From Pandoraea pnomenusa (GTDB taxonomy: Bacteria > Pseudomonadota > Gammaproteobacteria > Burkholderiales > Burkholderiaceae): a stretch of DNA of 64,000 nucleotides. The DNA lies in contig NZ_CP009553.3 of the NCBI RefSeq assembly GCF_000767615.3, positions 62,001 through 126,000 on the forward strand. The letters run 5' to 3'. Below are positions 26,340 to 36,318 of the stretch, piece by piece. Under the pieces are notes generated by a model. The model made no database searches. It had not been told where the DNA came from and was given only the letters and a program-made list of their open reading frames with translations. Each line of letters opens with the position of its first letter. Position 1 is the first letter of the stretch. Both the position numbers and the translations under genes were made by a program.

Positions 26340-28058
26340 ATGGAAAGCCGGGAAGGTGCGGGCGTTGTACCTCGTAATGGACTGTCGTATGTGAAGGGTG
26401 ATACCACCGTACCGCTTTCGACGTTGACGGTATTCGGTTTGCTGGCCGAGACCGCGGCGAAGTTTCCGGAGCGGCAGGCGGTGGTCTTTCGCGAGCAGGG
26501 CGTGGACTGGACGTGGCGCGAGTTCATCGCGCATGTCGATACCTTCGCTGCCGGACTGGTCGCGTTGGGGCTCAAGAAGGGGGATCGGGTCGGGATCTGG
26601 TCGCCGAACCGTGTCGAATGGCTGGTCACGCAGTTCGCCACCGCCCGTGTCGGACTCGTGCTCGTGAACATCAACCCGGCTTACCGGCTCGCCGAGCTGG
26701 AGTACGCGATCAACAAGGTGGGCTGCAAGGCGCTCGTGGCCGCGGAGTCGTTCAAGACGTCGCGCTATCTCGACATGCTCAACGTGCTGGCACCGGAGCT
26801 GGCGGTGTGCAAGCCTGGCGAACTGAAGTCGGAGAAGCTGCCCACGCTGCGCACGGTGATTCGCATGGGGCAGGGCGTCACGCCCGGCATGATGAATTTC
26901 AGCGATGTGGTCACGCTCGGCGCGGATGCCGACCTGGACACGCTGCGTGCGATCTGCGACGGACTCGACTGCTTCGAGCCCATCAACATTCAGTTCACCA
27001 GCGGCACGACGGGCAACCCGAAGGGCGCCACGCTCACGCATCACAACATCGTCAACAACGGCCGGTTCATCGCCATGGCGATGCGCTTCTCCGAGCGCGA
27101 CAGCCTGTGCATTCCGGTGCCGTTCTATCACTGCTTCGGCATGGTGCTTGCCGTGCTCGCCTGTGTATCGACGGGCGCCACGATGGTGTTCCCGGGGGAG
27201 GCGTTCGATCCGAAGGCGACGATGGCGGCGGTCTCCGAGGAAAGCTGTACCGCCCTGCATGGCGTGCCGACCATGTTTATCGCACAACTCGATCATCCGG
27301 ATTTCGGCAACTACCATTTCGAGTCGCTGCGCACGGGCATCATGGCGGGTTCGCCGTGCCCGATCGAGACGATGAAGCGGGTCATCAGCCAGATGCACAT
27401 GAACGAAGTGACCATCGCGTACGGCATGACCGAGACGAGTCCGGTGTCGTTTCAGACGACCACCACCGACCCGCTCGAGAAGCGCGTGACGACGGTCGGG
27501 CGCGTGCAGCCGCATCTCGAAGTGAAGCTCGTCGATGCCGCGGGCGAGATCGTGCCGGTCGGAGAGAAGGGCGAGCTCTGCACCAAGGGTTATTCGGTGA
27601 TGCTGGGCTACTGGGACGACGAGCCGCGTACGCGTGAAGCGATTCGCGACGGCTGGATGCATACCGGCGATCTCGCCACGCTCGACGAGGAGGGCTATTG
27701 CAACATCGTCGGTCGGGTGAAGGACATGCTCATTCGCGGCGGCGAGAACATCTACCCGCGCGAGATCGAGGAATTTCTGTTCCGCCATCCGAAGGTGCAA
27801 GCCGTTCAGGTCTTCGGCGTGCCCGACGCCAAGTACGGCGAGGAGGTCTGCGCCTGGATCATTCTCAAACCGGGACAGAGCGCCACCGAGGACGACATCC
27901 GAGACTTCTGCAAGGATCAGATCGCTCACTACAAGATTCCGCGCTACATCCGCTTCGTCGACGAGATGCCGATGACCGTCACGGGCAAGGTGCAGAAGTT
28001 CATCATGCGCGAACAGATGGTCGAATCGCTGGGACTCTCGGAAGCGAAAACGGCCTGA
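26340..28058 (+). CDS. AMP-binding acyl-CoA synthetase (fatty-acid CoA ligase type)
   Basis: This adenylate-forming enzyme should activate a carboxylic acid to its acyl-AMP and then its CoA thioester in the cytoplasm. The 572-residue protein has the P-loop [10 protein letters not shown] (220-229), the adenylate motif [11 protein letters not shown], the hinge-region block [22 protein letters not shown], and the C-terminal catalytic lysine motif ([14 protein letters not shown]). The overall pattern, including PFYHCFGMV, is that of the medium/long-chain ACSF2-like group. The exact substrate is not readable. The start at 26340 is supported by CAGGAGA 7-13 bp upstream. The frame is open further upstream but polar and not family-like. 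The LiuR-like palindrome upstream fits a role in acyl-CoA catabolism. Confidence 0.9.
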   Translation: MESREGAGVVPRNGLSYVKGDTTVPLSTLTVFGLLAETAAKFPERQAVVFREQGVDWTWREFIAHVDTFAAGLVALGLKKGDRVGIWSPNRVEWLVTQFATARVGLVLVNINPAYRLAELEYAINKVGCKALVAAESFKTSRYLDMLNVLAPELAVCKPGELKSEKLPTLRTVIRMGQGVTPGMMNFSDVVTLGADADLDTLRAICDGLDCFEPINIQFTSGTTGNPKGATLTHHNIVNNGRFIAMAMRFSERDSLCIPVPFYHCFGMVLAVLACVSTGATMVFPGEAFDPKATMAAVSEESCTALHGVPTMFIAQLDHPDFGNYHFESLRTGIMAGSPCPIETMKRVISQMHMNEVTIAYGMTETSPVSFQTTTTDPLEKRVTTVGRVQPHLEVKLVDAAGEIVPVGEKGELCTKGYSVMLGYWDDEPRTREAIRDGWMHTGDLATLDEEGYCNIVGRVKDMLIRGGENIYPREIEEFLFRHPKVQAVQVFGVPDAKYGEEVCAWIILKPGQSATEDDIRDFCKDQIAHYKIPRYIRFVDEMPMTVTGKVQKFIMREQMVESLGLSEAKTA

Positions 28059-28171
28059 AGGACCTCATCCGCGTGCCCCGCGCGCGACCCGGCACGGGCG
28101 GGCGCCTGCTTATTTTTTGAGCGAAGCCGAGGGTAATGCCGTATCATTCGGGATTACCCTAGGTCTCGCCC

Positions 28172-29383
28172 ATGCCATCCCACACCTTCCGCACGGTCTT
28201 CATTCTCGGCATTCTGTCGGCCATCGGCTCGTTGTCGATCGACATGTATCTGCCCGCGCTCCCGAGCATCGCCCGGGAGCTGAATACCACCGACGCGGCG
28301 GCGCAGTTCTCGCTGGCGTCGTTCTTCATCGGTCTGGGGCTGGGACAGTTGCTGCACGGCCCGCTCGCCGACCGCTACGGGCGCAAGCGTCCGCTGTATG
28401 CCGGACTGGCGCTTTACACGCTTGCCTCGGCGGGTTGCGCGCTGGCGCCCAATATCGAGACACTGATCGTTTGCCGTTTCATTCAGGCGGTGGGTGGCTG
28501 TGCGTGTTTCGTTATCGCCCGCGCCATGGCCCGCGATCTGTTCGACACGAGCACGGTGGCCCGCGTGCTCTCGCGCATGACGCTGATCATGGGCGCCGCG
28601 CCGATTCTCGCGCCGCTCGTCGGCGGGCAGGTGCTCATGTTCGTCGGCTGGCGGTGGATCTTCTGGGGGCTGACGGTGTTCGGCGCGGCATGCTTCGCGA
28701 TGTCCGTCTACTGGCTCCCCGAGACCCGCCAGGCGCTCCGCCAGGCGCGCAACTGGCTCGCGACCGCATGGCACAACTACGGCGCGTTGCTGAGCGATCG
28801 GGAATTCATGGGCAATGCGCTCGCGGGCGGAGTGTCGCAGGCGGGCATGTTCGCCTACATCACGGGCTCGCCCTTCGTATTCATCAACCTGTACGGCGTC
28901 GATCCGGCACACTATGGCTGGCTGTTCGGCCTGAACGCGTGCGGGATCATCGGCGGGTCGCAGATCAACGCCTATCTGCTGCGTACGCGCCGGCCGGCTG
29001 ACGTGTTGCGTCGTACCAACAATCTCGTTGCGGTGCTGGGCCTGCTGATGCTCGCGGTGGCGGCGCTTGGCGTGGGCGGGCTCGTCATGCTGATGGTGCC
29101 GCTCTTCGCCTACGTCACGAGTCTGGGATTCTCGCAGCCGAATGCCATCGCCGAGGCGCTGAATCGGCAGCATCACCGTGCCGGGGCGGCGTCGGCGCTG
29201 CTGGGCGCGCTGCAGTTCCTCGCGGCCGCCAGCGCTGGTGCGGCGGTGGGGCTGCTGCACGCGCGCTCGGCGGTGCCGATGGCGGCCGTCATGGCGGTGT
29301 GCGGCGTGCTGTCCTGGTGCTTCCACACCGTGCTGATTCGCCGGGCGGGCGCGCATGCGCCGCCCGCGTCCGGGACTGTGTGA
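28172..29383 (+). CDS. Bcr/CflA-family multidrug efflux MFS transporter
   Basis: This inner-membrane drug:proton antiporter of the 12-helix major facilitator type has 403 residues. The N-terminus has the Bcr/CflA signature SIDMYLPALPSIARELN, followed by the loop 2-3 motif GPLADRYGRKRPLYAG (MFS motif A), and later ILAPLVGGQVLMFVGWRWIFW (motif C region). In the second half, SQPNAIAEALNRQHHRAGAASALLG is the matching Bcr/CflA block. It stands alone: 113 bp after the acyl-CoA ligase and 612 bp before flhD. The drug substrate cannot be inferred. Confidence 0.9.
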   Translation: MPSHTFRTVFILGILSAIGSLSIDMYLPALPSIARELNTTDAAAQFSLASFFIGLGLGQLLHGPLADRYGRKRPLYAGLALYTLASAGCALAPNIETLIVCRFIQAVGGCACFVIARAMARDLFDTSTVARVLSRMTLIMGAAPILAPLVGGQVLMFVGWRWIFWGLTVFGAACFAMSVYWLPETRQALRQARNWLATAWHNYGALLSDREFMGNALAGGVSQAGMFAYITGSPFVFINLYGVDPAHYGWLFGLNACGIIGGSQINAYLLRTRRPADVLRRTNNLVAVLGLLMLAVAALGVGGLVMLMVPLFAYVTSLGFSQPNAIAEALNRQHHRAGAASALLGALQFLAAASAGAAVGLLHARSAVPMAAVMAVCGVLSWCFHTVLIRRAGAHAPPASGTV

Positions 29384-29716
29384 CGTGCGGATCCGCGAGG
29401 CGACCGCCATTCGCGGGTGATCCGGCAATCGCTTGCGGGAGATTCACGACGACGCGGCAATATTCCCATGTCAGTGATCGTCACCCGGGACGCGGACGTC
29501 GGAAAGAAGGACGCAGGTGGCCAATTGCAGTTTTCGCCACACCGCCGAGGCAATCGGGGAACTGATTCGAGAGCTTTCCTTCCAAACAGGGAATTCGGCG
29601 TACCGGTCGACACCTGTAACAGTTTGTAATTGCACTGTTCCAGCGTTTGTGTAATAGGCAAAGTACGCTCCAGACCTACCTTGCAGAGCCCCCCTGAAAT
29701 TTTTTGCAAGGTTGAC

Positions 29717-29743
29717 TAAAGTTCGGCACGATGCAGCCGAAAT
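29717..29743 (+). promoter_or_regulatory. FliA (sigma28)-type promoter match upstream of flhD
   Basis: TAAAGTTC (29717-29724), 11 bp, GCCGAAAT (29736-29743). The enteric consensus is TAAAGTTT-N11-GCCGATAA, so 7 of 8 and 6 of 8 positions match with exact spacing. A transcript would begin near 29750 and run into flhDC, giving a leader of about 245 nt. Confidence 0.5.
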
Positions 29744-29849
29744 ACAGTCAAGTAGTAAAGCGCAGCTTTGTGAAATTTTCATGAAGCGTCACGCTGTCGA
29801 AACCGACCGTTTTCCCCAAACGCGTCGCAGGGAGCGCTCGTCTCCTGAA

Positions 29850-29868
29850 TGTAGGAAAAACTCCTACA
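29850..29868. promoter_or_regulatory. Palindrome TGTAGGA-N5-TCCTACA, candidate operator for flhDC
   Basis: Perfect 7-bp arms lie on either side of AAAAC, centred 137 bp before flhD. The TAGGA/TCCTA arms resemble sites of NarL/FixJ-type response regulators (for example the inverted heptads of BvgA in Bordetella, which represses the flhDC homologue). The regulator is not in this window. Confidence 0.4.
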
Positions 29869-29995
29869 AAAAACTTCCGCTTTTCTTGCTTCCCCCTGTA
29901 GTTTTTCTCCGATTTCTTTATCTTTCGCCCTTGTCCACAATGCGAGGGAATAAACAGTAGTACCGCCAGATTCATCCATTGCGCCGGGGGGCCGC

Positions 29996-30313
29996 ATGCG
30001 AAACAGCGAAACACTGAACGAGATTCGTGAATTGAATCTCTCCTACCTTGTCCTGGCTCAGCGCCTGATCCGAGAGGACCGCGCGGCGGCGATGTTCCGC
30101 CTGGGCATCAGCGACCAACTGGCCGACGTGCTCGGCAGTCTCACACTGGCTCAGCTCGTCAAGTTCGCGGGGTCGAACCAGCTTCTGTGCCGATTTCGAT
30201 TCGACGACCACGTGATTCTCTCGAGCCTCACGCATGGCGCGAAAGACGTGGGTATGCAGCAGTCTCATGCTTCGATTCTCTTGGCGGGCCAGCCCGTCGA
30301 GCAGATCGGGTAA
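29996..30313 (+). CDS. flhD: Flagellar transcriptional regulator FlhD
   Basis: FlhD joins FlhC in the FlhD4C2 complex that activates class II flagellar promoters with sigma70. The 105-residue protein starts [20 protein letters not shown] and continues [20 protein letters not shown], the family's dimerisation helices, with the C-terminal HTH-like part around [20 protein letters not shown]. Length is slightly below the enteric 116-119 residues, as in other betaproteobacteria. The start has a G-rich stretch upstream (GGGGGGCC) but no ideal Shine-Dalgarno. flhC follows. Confidence 0.95.
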   Translation: MRNSETLNEIRELNLSYLVLAQRLIREDRAAAMFRLGISDQLADVLGSLTLAQLVKFAGSNQLLCRFRFDDHVILSSLTHGAKDVGMQQSHASILLAGQPVEQIG

Positions 30314-30379
30314 GTTCGCGACGCACACTGTGCCACCCCGCGGGTGGCGCCTCGTGTGACTTGCCAGGAAAGCCTGACC

Positions 30380-30976
30380 ATGCGTACCAAAAGCGTCGTT
30401 CTCGAAGCCCGCGAGATCCAGCTGGCCATCGAATTGATCGAACTCGGCGCCCGCCTCCAACTCCTGGAAGCGGAAACGAGCCTGAGCCGCGACCGGCTCA
30501 TCAAACTGTACAAGGAACTCAAGGGCGCCTCGCCGCCCAAGGGCATGCTGCCGTTCTCGACCGACTGGTTCGTGACATGGCTGCCGAACATCCATTCGTC
30601 GCTGTTTCACAACATCTACCGCCACCTCGTGCAGTACGGCGGATGCCAGGGTATCGAGGCCATCGTGAAGGCCTACCGCCTGTACCTGGAGCATGTGGAG
30701 TTGCACGGATGGGAGCCGGTGCTCGGCTTCACCCGGGCGTGGACCCTGGTGCGCTTCTTCGACAGCAAGATGCTGCAAATGACGCCCTGCACGCGCTGCG
30801 GCGGCCATTTCGTCACGCATGCCCACGAGCCGCACGGCCAGTACGTCTGCGGACTGTGCGCACCGCCTTCGCGCGCGGGCAAGACCCGCAAGGCCAAGCA
30901 CGCGCAAGCCGCCGACCTGGCGCCGGCCGTGGCCACGTCCGTGCCCGACACGGATATTTCCCCGTTGGCCGCCTGA
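30380..30976 (+). CDS. flhC: Flagellar transcriptional regulator FlhC
   Basis: FlhC is the main DNA-binding subunit of FlhD4C2. The 198-residue protein has the helical N-terminal part ([20 protein letters not shown], then [15 protein letters not shown]) and a four-cysteine zinc site near residues 136-160 (CTRCGG ... YVCGLC). It ends with a basic, then Ala/Pro-rich tail ([14 protein letters not shown] onward). I chose the ATG at 30380 because AGGAAAG lies about 8 bp upstream and the family sequence starts there. The frame is open back to 30344. Confidence 0.94.
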   Translation: MRTKSVVLEAREIQLAIELIELGARLQLLEAETSLSRDRLIKLYKELKGASPPKGMLPFSTDWFVTWLPNIHSSLFHNIYRHLVQYGGCQGIEAIVKAYRLYLEHVELHGWEPVLGFTRAWTLVRFFDSKMLQMTPCTRCGGHFVTHAHEPHGQYVCGLCAPPSRAGKTRKAKHAQAADLAPAVATSVPDTDISPLAA

Positions 30977-31007
30977 AAGGGCGGGTTTGTCACGAGGTCG
31001 CACCCCC

Positions 31008-31035
31008 TACAGTTTCCCTGCGTGTCTGCCGTTAA
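31008..31035 (+). promoter_or_regulatory. FliA (sigma28)-type promoter for motA
   Basis: TACAGTTT (31008-31015), 12 bp, GCCGTTAA (31028-31035). Each element matches the consensus TAAAGTTT/GCCGATAA at 7 of 8 positions, with spacing one base longer. The start point would be near 31042, about 50 nt before motA. It fits late expression of the motor and chemotaxis genes. Confidence 0.7.
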
Positions 31036-31093
31036 GCCCTCTGAACAGGAAGGAATTTTTCCGTAGACGTATTTTTGCGAGAGGTATCCGGCA

Positions 31094-31954
31094 GTGCTTG
31101 TCGTCATTGGTTACATCATCGTTCTGGCATCGGTCTTTGGCGGCTTCGTCATTGGCGGAGGCCACTTGGGCGCGCTGTTTCAGCCGACCGAGCTGCTGAT
31201 CATCGGTGGCGCGGGCGTTGGCTCGTTCGTGGTGGGCAACAACAGCAAGGCGATCAAGGCGACGATGAAAGCGCTGCCGATGCTGTTCAAGGGCTCGAAA
31301 TACACCAAGGAGCTGTACATGGAGCTGATGGCGCTCCTGTACGTGCTGCTCGCCAAGGCGCGCAAGGACGGCATGCTCGCCATCGAGGGGGACGTGGAAG
31401 ACCCGGCATCGAGCCCGGTCTTCTCGCAGTATCCGCGCATTCTCGGCGAGCCGCGCATCATGGAGTTCCTGACCGATTACCTGCGTCTGATGGTCAGCGG
31501 CAACATGAACGCGTTCGAGATCGAGAACCTGATGGATCACGAAATCGAAACCTACCGTCACGAGGGCGAGGTGCCCGCGCACTGCCTGCAGAAGACCGGC
31601 GATGCGATGCCGGCGTTCGGCATCGTGGCCGCGGTGATGGGCGTGGTGCACACCATGGCGTCGGCCGACCAGCCCCCGGCGGTGCTGGGGGCGCTGATCG
31701 CGCAGGCGCTCGTGGGGACTTTCCTCGGCATTCTGCTGGCCTATGGTTTCATCTCGCCGCTGGCGCAGCTCATCGAGCACCGCATCAATGAATCCGTCAA
31801 GCTCTACGAGTGCATCAAGGTCACGCTGCTGGCGAGCCTGAACGGGTACGCGCCGGCACTCTCGGTCGAATTCGGCCGCAAGGTGCTGTATTCCACGGTA
31901 CGTCCGTCGTTCGCCGAGCTCGAAGAGCACGTGCGGCAGGTCAAGGCACGTTGA
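31094..31954 (+). CDS. motA: Flagellar motor stator protein MotA
   Basis: MotA forms the outer part of the proton-driven stator that turns the rotor. The 286-residue protein has four membrane segments. It starts MLVVIGYIIVLASVFGGFVI from a GTG at 31094. The cytoplasmic loop has the charged residues that face FliG (LLAKARKDGMLAIEGDVEDP region). The prolines in TM3 and TM4 appear in KTGDAMPAFGIVAAVMGVVH and the segment ALVGTFLGILLAYGFISPLA. A good ribosome-binding site is not obvious. motB follows by 12 bp. Confidence 0.95.
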   Translation: MLVVIGYIIVLASVFGGFVIGGGHLGALFQPTELLIIGGAGVGSFVVGNNSKAIKATMKALPMLFKGSKYTKELYMELMALLYVLLAKARKDGMLAIEGDVEDPASSPVFSQYPRILGEPRIMEFLTDYLRLMVSGNMNAFEIENLMDHEIETYRHEGEVPAHCLQKTGDAMPAFGIVAAVMGVVHTMASADQPPAVLGALIAQALVGTFLGILLAYGFISPLAQLIEHRINESVKLYECIKVTLLASLNGYAPALSVEFGRKVLYSTVRPSFAELEEHVRQVKAR

Positions 31955-31966
31955 CGGGCGGCAGCA

Positions 31967-32968
31967 ATGAGCGAGAAAGAAGAGCGGCCCATCATCGTCA
32001 AGCGCCGCAAGGCTGGCGGGCATGGGCATCACGGCGGCGCCTGGAAGATCGCATACGCCGACTTCATGACGGCCATGATGGCGTTCTTCCTGCTGATGTG
32101 GCTGCTCAGCTCCGTGACCAGCAAGGAACTCACGGGCATTGCCGAGTACTTCCGCACGCCGCTGGCCGTCGCCCTGATGGGCGGGCGCAACGCGGCGGAC
32201 AACAGCGGCGTCATTCCCGGCGGCGGCACCGACACCACGCGCACCGACGGCCAGAAGTCGCGCGGCGACCAGGTCAAGTCGCGCCAGGCAATGTCGGCCG
32301 AGCTGGCCGAGCGCGCCGACGCGCAACGTTTGCGCGAACTCAAGGCCCGCATTGAAAAAGCCATCGAAAATAACCCCACGCTGCGGCAATTCCGCAAGCA
32401 GTTGCTGATCGACGTGACGACGGAAGGTTTGCGCATCCAGATCGTCGACGACCAGAACCGCCCGATGTTTGCCAATGCGAGCGCGCAGGTGCAGCCGTAC
32501 ATGCGCGACATCCTGCGCGAGATCGGCAAGTCGCTCAACGACGTGCCCAACCGCATCAGCCTGTCGGGTCACACCGATGCCACGGCCTACGCACAGGGTG
32601 ACAAGAGCTACAGCAACTGGGAGTTGTCCGCCGACCGCGCCAACGCCTCGCGCCGCGAGCTGATCGCGGGCGGGCTCGACGGCGAGAAGGTGTTGCGCGT
32701 GGTGGGGCTGGCCTCCACCGTGCCACTCGATCGCGATAACGCCTACAACCCGATCAATCGCCGTATCAGCATCATCGTGCTCAATCGTCGTGCCGAGCAG
32801 TCGGTCAGGCATGAAGGCGACCAGCCGACGATCGACGCCGCAAACGCGCGCGGTGCCGGCATGGATGCGGTGAACGCCGTCATGAACGGAACGCTGCCCG
32901 CTGTGCCGAGCGTGCCCGTGCCGCCCGAGCCGCCGGCCGCGCCCGGCGCCACGCCGGCAGCGCGATAA
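31967..32968 (+). CDS. motB: Flagellar motor stator protein MotB
   Basis: MotB anchors the stator to peptidoglycan and carries the proton-binding residue. The 333-residue protein has one membrane helix (KIAYADFMTAMMAFFLLMWL) with the essential aspartate at residue 32, as in E. coli, followed by the plug region and an OmpA-like domain (LSGHTDATAY, NWELSADRANASRREL). The last 50 residues are Pro/Ala-rich and variable. It is co-transcribed with motA. Confidence 0.95.
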   Translation: MSEKEERPIIVKRRKAGGHGHHGGAWKIAYADFMTAMMAFFLLMWLLSSVTSKELTGIAEYFRTPLAVALMGGRNAADNSGVIPGGGTDTTRTDGQKSRGDQVKSRQAMSAELAERADAQRLRELKARIEKAIENNPTLRQFRKQLLIDVTTEGLRIQIVDDQNRPMFANASAQVQPYMRDILREIGKSLNDVPNRISLSGHTDATAYAQGDKSYSNWELSADRANASRRELIAGGLDGEKVLRVVGLASTVPLDRDNAYNPINRRISIIVLNRRAEQSVRHEGDQPTIDAANARGAGMDAVNAVMNGTLPAVPSVPVPPEPPAAPGATPAAR

Positions 32969-32985
32969 CCGACAAGAGGAGACGC

Positions 32986-33369
32986 ATGCAGGCCCTTCGC
33001 AACACGATTCTCGCCGTCGACGACTCCGCGTCGATGCGCCAGATCCTGGCAGCCACGCTCGACGAAGCGGGCTACGCCGTGACGACCGCTCGCGACGGAC
33101 AGGAAGCGCTGGCCCTCGCGTCGCAAGCGGCGTTCGATCTGGTGCTGACCGACCAGCACATGCCCGGCATGGACGGCCTGTCGCTCATTCGCGCGCTGCG
33201 CGGGCTCGACGCGTTTGCCGAAACCCCGATCCTGGTGCTCACCACCGAGGTCGACGGCGCATACAAGACGGCGGCCCGCGAAGCGGGCGCCAGCGGCTGG
33301 CTGATCAAGCCGGTCGACCCCGAAGCACTCGTCGACGTCGTCGGGTCACTCGTCGGCGCAGGCGCATGA
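32986..33369 (+). CDS. Single-domain response regulator (CheY paralogue)
   Basis: This 127-residue receiver domain has no output domain. The acidic pair is in ILAVDDSASMRQIL, the phosphoacceptor is Asp56 (VLTDQHMPGMDG), the conserved Thr and Lys are in LVLTTE and LIKPVD. It differs clearly from the E. coli-type CheY at 45226. Its place between motB and cheA is the one occupied in many betaproteobacteria by a second CheY, which may serve as phosphate sink or act on another target. RBS AAGAGGAGA precedes the ATG. Confidence 0.85.
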   Translation: MQALRNTILAVDDSASMRQILAATLDEAGYAVTTARDGQEALALASQAAFDLVLTDQHMPGMDGLSLIRALRGLDAFAETPILVLTTEVDGAYKTAAREAGASGWLIKPVDPEALVDVVGSLVGAGA

Positions 33370-33435
33370 CGACGGCGCGGACGGCGGAGATGGAGATGGC
33401 GTCGATGGCACAACCAAGTTAGGACGAGGAAACCG

Positions 33436-35673
33436 GTGGATATCACCCAGTTCTACCAGACCTTTTTCGATGAAGCGGAAGAGTTGCTCGCAGAGATGGA
33501 GCACCTTCTGCTCGCACTCGACGTGAGCGCGCCGGATAACGAGCAGCTCAATGCGATTTTTCGCGCTGCCCATTCGATCAAGGGCGGCGCCGCGACGTTC
33601 GGCTTCACCGCGCTCACCGAGACCACTCACCTGCTGGAAAACCTGCTCGACCGCGCCCGTCGCGGCGAACTGCAGTTGCGCACCGAGATGGTCGACACCT
33701 TCCTGGAAACCAAAGACGTGTTGCATCAACAGCTGAATGCCTACCGCGCCTCCAGTGAACCCGATGCCGAGGCCATGACGCGCATCTGCGCGGTGCTTCA
33801 ACAGCTCGCGGCCGAAGGCAACGGTGCGCCGGTCTCTGCCGCGCCCCTCGCGCCGTCCGCGCCGTCCGCGCCGGCACCTGCTGCGCCGGCCGCCGCCGCG
33901 CCGGGTGCCGCAGGGGGCGATGCCCCGGCCGCAACGGCGAGCGGTGCACCGGCCAGCGCCGTGCCGGCGGGCCAGACACGCCTGAAAGTCACGCTGACCG
34001 GTGTGGGCGAGAAGGACCAGGCACTGCTCGCCGAGGAGCTCGGCAATCTGGGGCAGGTGGCCGGCCGTCAGTCGACCGAGAACGCGCTGCATCTGTGGCT
34101 CGACACGACGTGCGACGCCGACGACATCCTCGCGGTGTGCTGCTTCGTGATCGAGCCGTCGCAGATCGATGTGCAGGATGCCGCCGCCGCCGAAGCCGCC
34201 GAAGCCGCCGCACCCGCCGCCCTCCCGGAAACTCCGGCCGTCGAACCGGTCCAGTCGTCCGAGATCTTCGCGCAAATGCCCGCGGCCGCCGCGCCGACCG
34301 AAGTGCCGCCGGTCGCCGCCGCGCCCGTGGCGCCCGCCATCGAAGCCCCCGTCCCGCCGCCGGCCGCCGAACCGATCGTCGTGCCGCCCGCCGCGCCCGC
34401 AACGCAGGCCGGCAGTGGAAATGGCAACGGTGCCCAGCACCCGCCCGAAAAGCGTGCCGCCGCACCCGCCGGCGGCGCCGCAGGCCACGAGAACAGCTCG
34501 ATTCGCGTGGGCGTGGAAAAGGTCGACCAGCTCATCAATCTCGTGGGCGAACTGGTGATCACGCAGGCCATGCTTGCCCAGACGGCGAGCAGCCTCGACC
34601 CGATGCTCCACGATCGCCTGTTCAACGGCATGGGCCAGCTCGAGCGCAACGCGCGCGACCTGCAGGAAGCCGTGATGTCCATCCGCATGATGCCGATGGA
34701 TTACGTCTTCTCGCGCTTCCCGCGCCTCGTTCGCGATCTCGCGACCAAGCTCGGCAAGCAGATCGAGCTCGTGACGTTCGGTCAGGCGACCGAACTCGAC
34801 AAGAGCCTGATCGAGCGCATCATCGATCCGCTCACCCACCTCGTGCGCAACAGTCTCGATCACGGCATCGAAACCACGGAACTGCGCGTGGCGTCGGGCA
34901 AGGACCCGGTCGGCCAACTGGTGCTGTCGGCGGCCCATCAGGGCGGCAATATCGTGATCGAAGTGAGCGACGACGGCGCGGGCCTGCGTCGCGAAAAGAT
35001 TCTTGCCAAGGCGCAGCAGCAAGGACTGCCGGTCTCGGATTCGATGTCGGACGAGGAAGTCTGGCAACTGATCTTCATGCCCGGCTTCTCCACGGCCGAA
35101 GCGGTGACCGACGTGTCGGGCCGTGGCGTGGGCATGGACGTCGTCAAGCGCAACATCCAGCAGATGGGCGGGCACGTCGAGATTCTGTCCACGCGCGGCA
35201 AGGGCACCACGATCCGCATCGTGCTCCCGCTCACGCTGGCCATTCTGGACGGCATGTCGGTCAAGGTCGGCCCGGAGATCTTCATCCTGCCGCTGAACTT
35301 CGTGATGGAGTCGCTGCAGCCGCGCCGCGACGACATTCGCGCCGTGACGGGCGAAGGCCAGGTCGTGCTGGTGCGAGGCGAGTACCTGCCGCTCGTGGAG
35401 CTGCATCGTGCGTTCGACGTGCCCGATGCGCGCCTCGACCCGACGCAGGGGATCATCGTGATCCTTCAGGCGGAAGGCCGCCGCTTCGCGTTGCTCGTCG
35501 ACGAGCTGGTCGGTCAGCAGCAGGTCGTGGTGAAGAACCTCGAAACCAATTACCGCCGTATTCACGGTATTTCCGCCGCCACCATCATGGGTGACGGCAG
35601 CGTGGCATTGATCGTCGACGTGGCGGCGCTCCAGCGCGGCCAGCGCTCGGCGGCGGCCACGATCTTCAACTGA
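33436..35673 (+). CDS. cheA: Chemotaxis histidine kinase CheA
   Basis: CheA autophosphorylates in response to the receptors and passes phosphate to CheY and CheB. The 745-residue protein has the P1 Hpt domain with phospho-His at residue 46 ([14 protein letters not shown]), a P2 region (about 175-255) framed by two long Ala/Pro-rich linkers (130-175 and 250-350), P3 dimerisation helices ([20 protein letters not shown]), the P4 kinase ([11 protein letters not shown] near 470, [16 protein letters not shown]) and a CheW-like P5. It starts with GTG at 33436, with GAGGAAA upstream. The linkers are unusually long. Confidence 0.95.
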   Translation: MDITQFYQTFFDEAEELLAEMEHLLLALDVSAPDNEQLNAIFRAAHSIKGGAATFGFTALTETTHLLENLLDRARRGELQLRTEMVDTFLETKDVLHQQLNAYRASSEPDAEAMTRICAVLQQLAAEGNGAPVSAAPLAPSAPSAPAPAAPAAAAPGAAGGDAPAATASGAPASAVPAGQTRLKVTLTGVGEKDQALLAEELGNLGQVAGRQSTENALHLWLDTTCDADDILAVCCFVIEPSQIDVQDAAAAEAAEAAAPAALPETPAVEPVQSSEIFAQMPAAAAPTEVPPVAAAPVAPAIEAPVPPPAAEPIVVPPAAPATQAGSGNGNGAQHPPEKRAAAPAGGAAGHENSSIRVGVEKVDQLINLVGELVITQAMLAQTASSLDPMLHDRLFNGMGQLERNARDLQEAVMSIRMMPMDYVFSRFPRLVRDLATKLGKQIELVTFGQATELDKSLIERIIDPLTHLVRNSLDHGIETTELRVASGKDPVGQLVLSAAHQGGNIVIEVSDDGAGLRREKILAKAQQQGLPVSDSMSDEEVWQLIFMPGFSTAEAVTDVSGRGVGMDVVKRNIQQMGGHVEILSTRGKGTTIRIVLPLTLAILDGMSVKVGPEIFILPLNFVMESLQPRRDDIRAVTGEGQVVLVRGEYLPLVELHRAFDVPDARLDPTQGIIVILQAEGRRFALLVDELVGQQQVVVKNLETNYRRIHGISAATIMGDGSVALIVDVAALQRGQRSAAATIFN

Positions 35674-35690
35674 AGTCGGAGACGCGTCAG

Positions 35691-36206
35691 ATGGACAACC
35701 TTTCGCAAGAGCACGCCGTGTCGCGCCAGGGCGGCGCGATGCAGACCGATGGCGACGGTCAGGAATTTCTCGTCTTCACGCTCGGTGAGGAGGAGTACGG
35801 CATCGACATTCTGAAAGTGCAGGAAATTCGCGGCTACGACGCCGTCACGCGCATCGCCAATGCGCCGGATTTCATCAAGGGTGTGATCAATCTGCGCGGC
35901 ATCATCGTGCCGATCGTGGACATGCGCATCAAATTCCGTCTGGGCCGCGTGGAATACGACACGCAAACGGTCGTGATCATCCTGAACGTGGCGGGGCGCG
36001 TGGTCGGCATGGTCGTCGACGGCGTGTCCGACGTGCTCACGCTCGCACGCGGCGAAATCAAGCCGGCCCCCGAGTTCGGCGCGCAACTGGCCACCGAGTA
36101 CATCACGGGCCTGGGCACGGTCGAAGGCCGCATGCTGATCCTGATGGACATCGAAAAGCTGATGACCAGCTCGGACATGGCGCTGATCGAGCGTCTGGCG
36201 AGCTGA
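35691..36206 (+). CDS. cheW: Chemotaxis coupling protein CheW
   Basis: CheW joins CheA to receptor tips. The 171-residue SH3-like protein has [20 protein letters not shown], the conserved [20 protein letters not shown] (here split as the core block), and [20 protein letters not shown]. Around 20 residues of polar sequence precede the domain. The gene lies 17 bp after cheA in the same operon. Confidence 0.95.
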   Translation: MDNLSQEHAVSRQGGAMQTDGDGQEFLVFTLGEEEYGIDILKVQEIRGYDAVTRIANAPDFIKGVINLRGIIVPIVDMRIKFRLGRVEYDTQTVVIILNVAGRVVGMVVDGVSDVLTLARGEIKPAPEFGAQLATEYITGLGTVEGRMLILMDIEKLMTSSDMALIERLAS

Positions 36207-36318
36207 ACGACCGGATGACGCCGACGGCATGACGTCGAACGCCGGCGCGGGACGAGACACCCGCGGCGCCACCTCACAGACATAACCCATTCACCCAACG
36301 TCCACGGAGACCGAGCAA

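Larger units (their letters stand above)
29384..29995. other. AT-richer regulatory region upstream of flhDC
   Basis: This 612-bp gap, especially 29600-29990, is clearly lower in GC than the rest of the window, as expected for the control region of a master regulator. It holds a FliA-type promoter match at 29717-29743, a palindrome TGTAGGA-N5-TCCTACA at 29850-29868, and an AACAGT-N10-ACTGTT repeat at 29618-29639. A short frame at 29712-29960 is open but has no ribosome-binding site or family resemblance. I could not pick a convincing sigma70 promoter for flhD. Confidence 0.6.

Noticed and set aside
29712..29960. Small 82-codon gene upstream of flhD
   Set aside because: No ribosome-binding site, no family resemblance, and it overlaps the regulatory elements. 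Open frames are more likely in this AT-richer stretch by chance with alternative starts.
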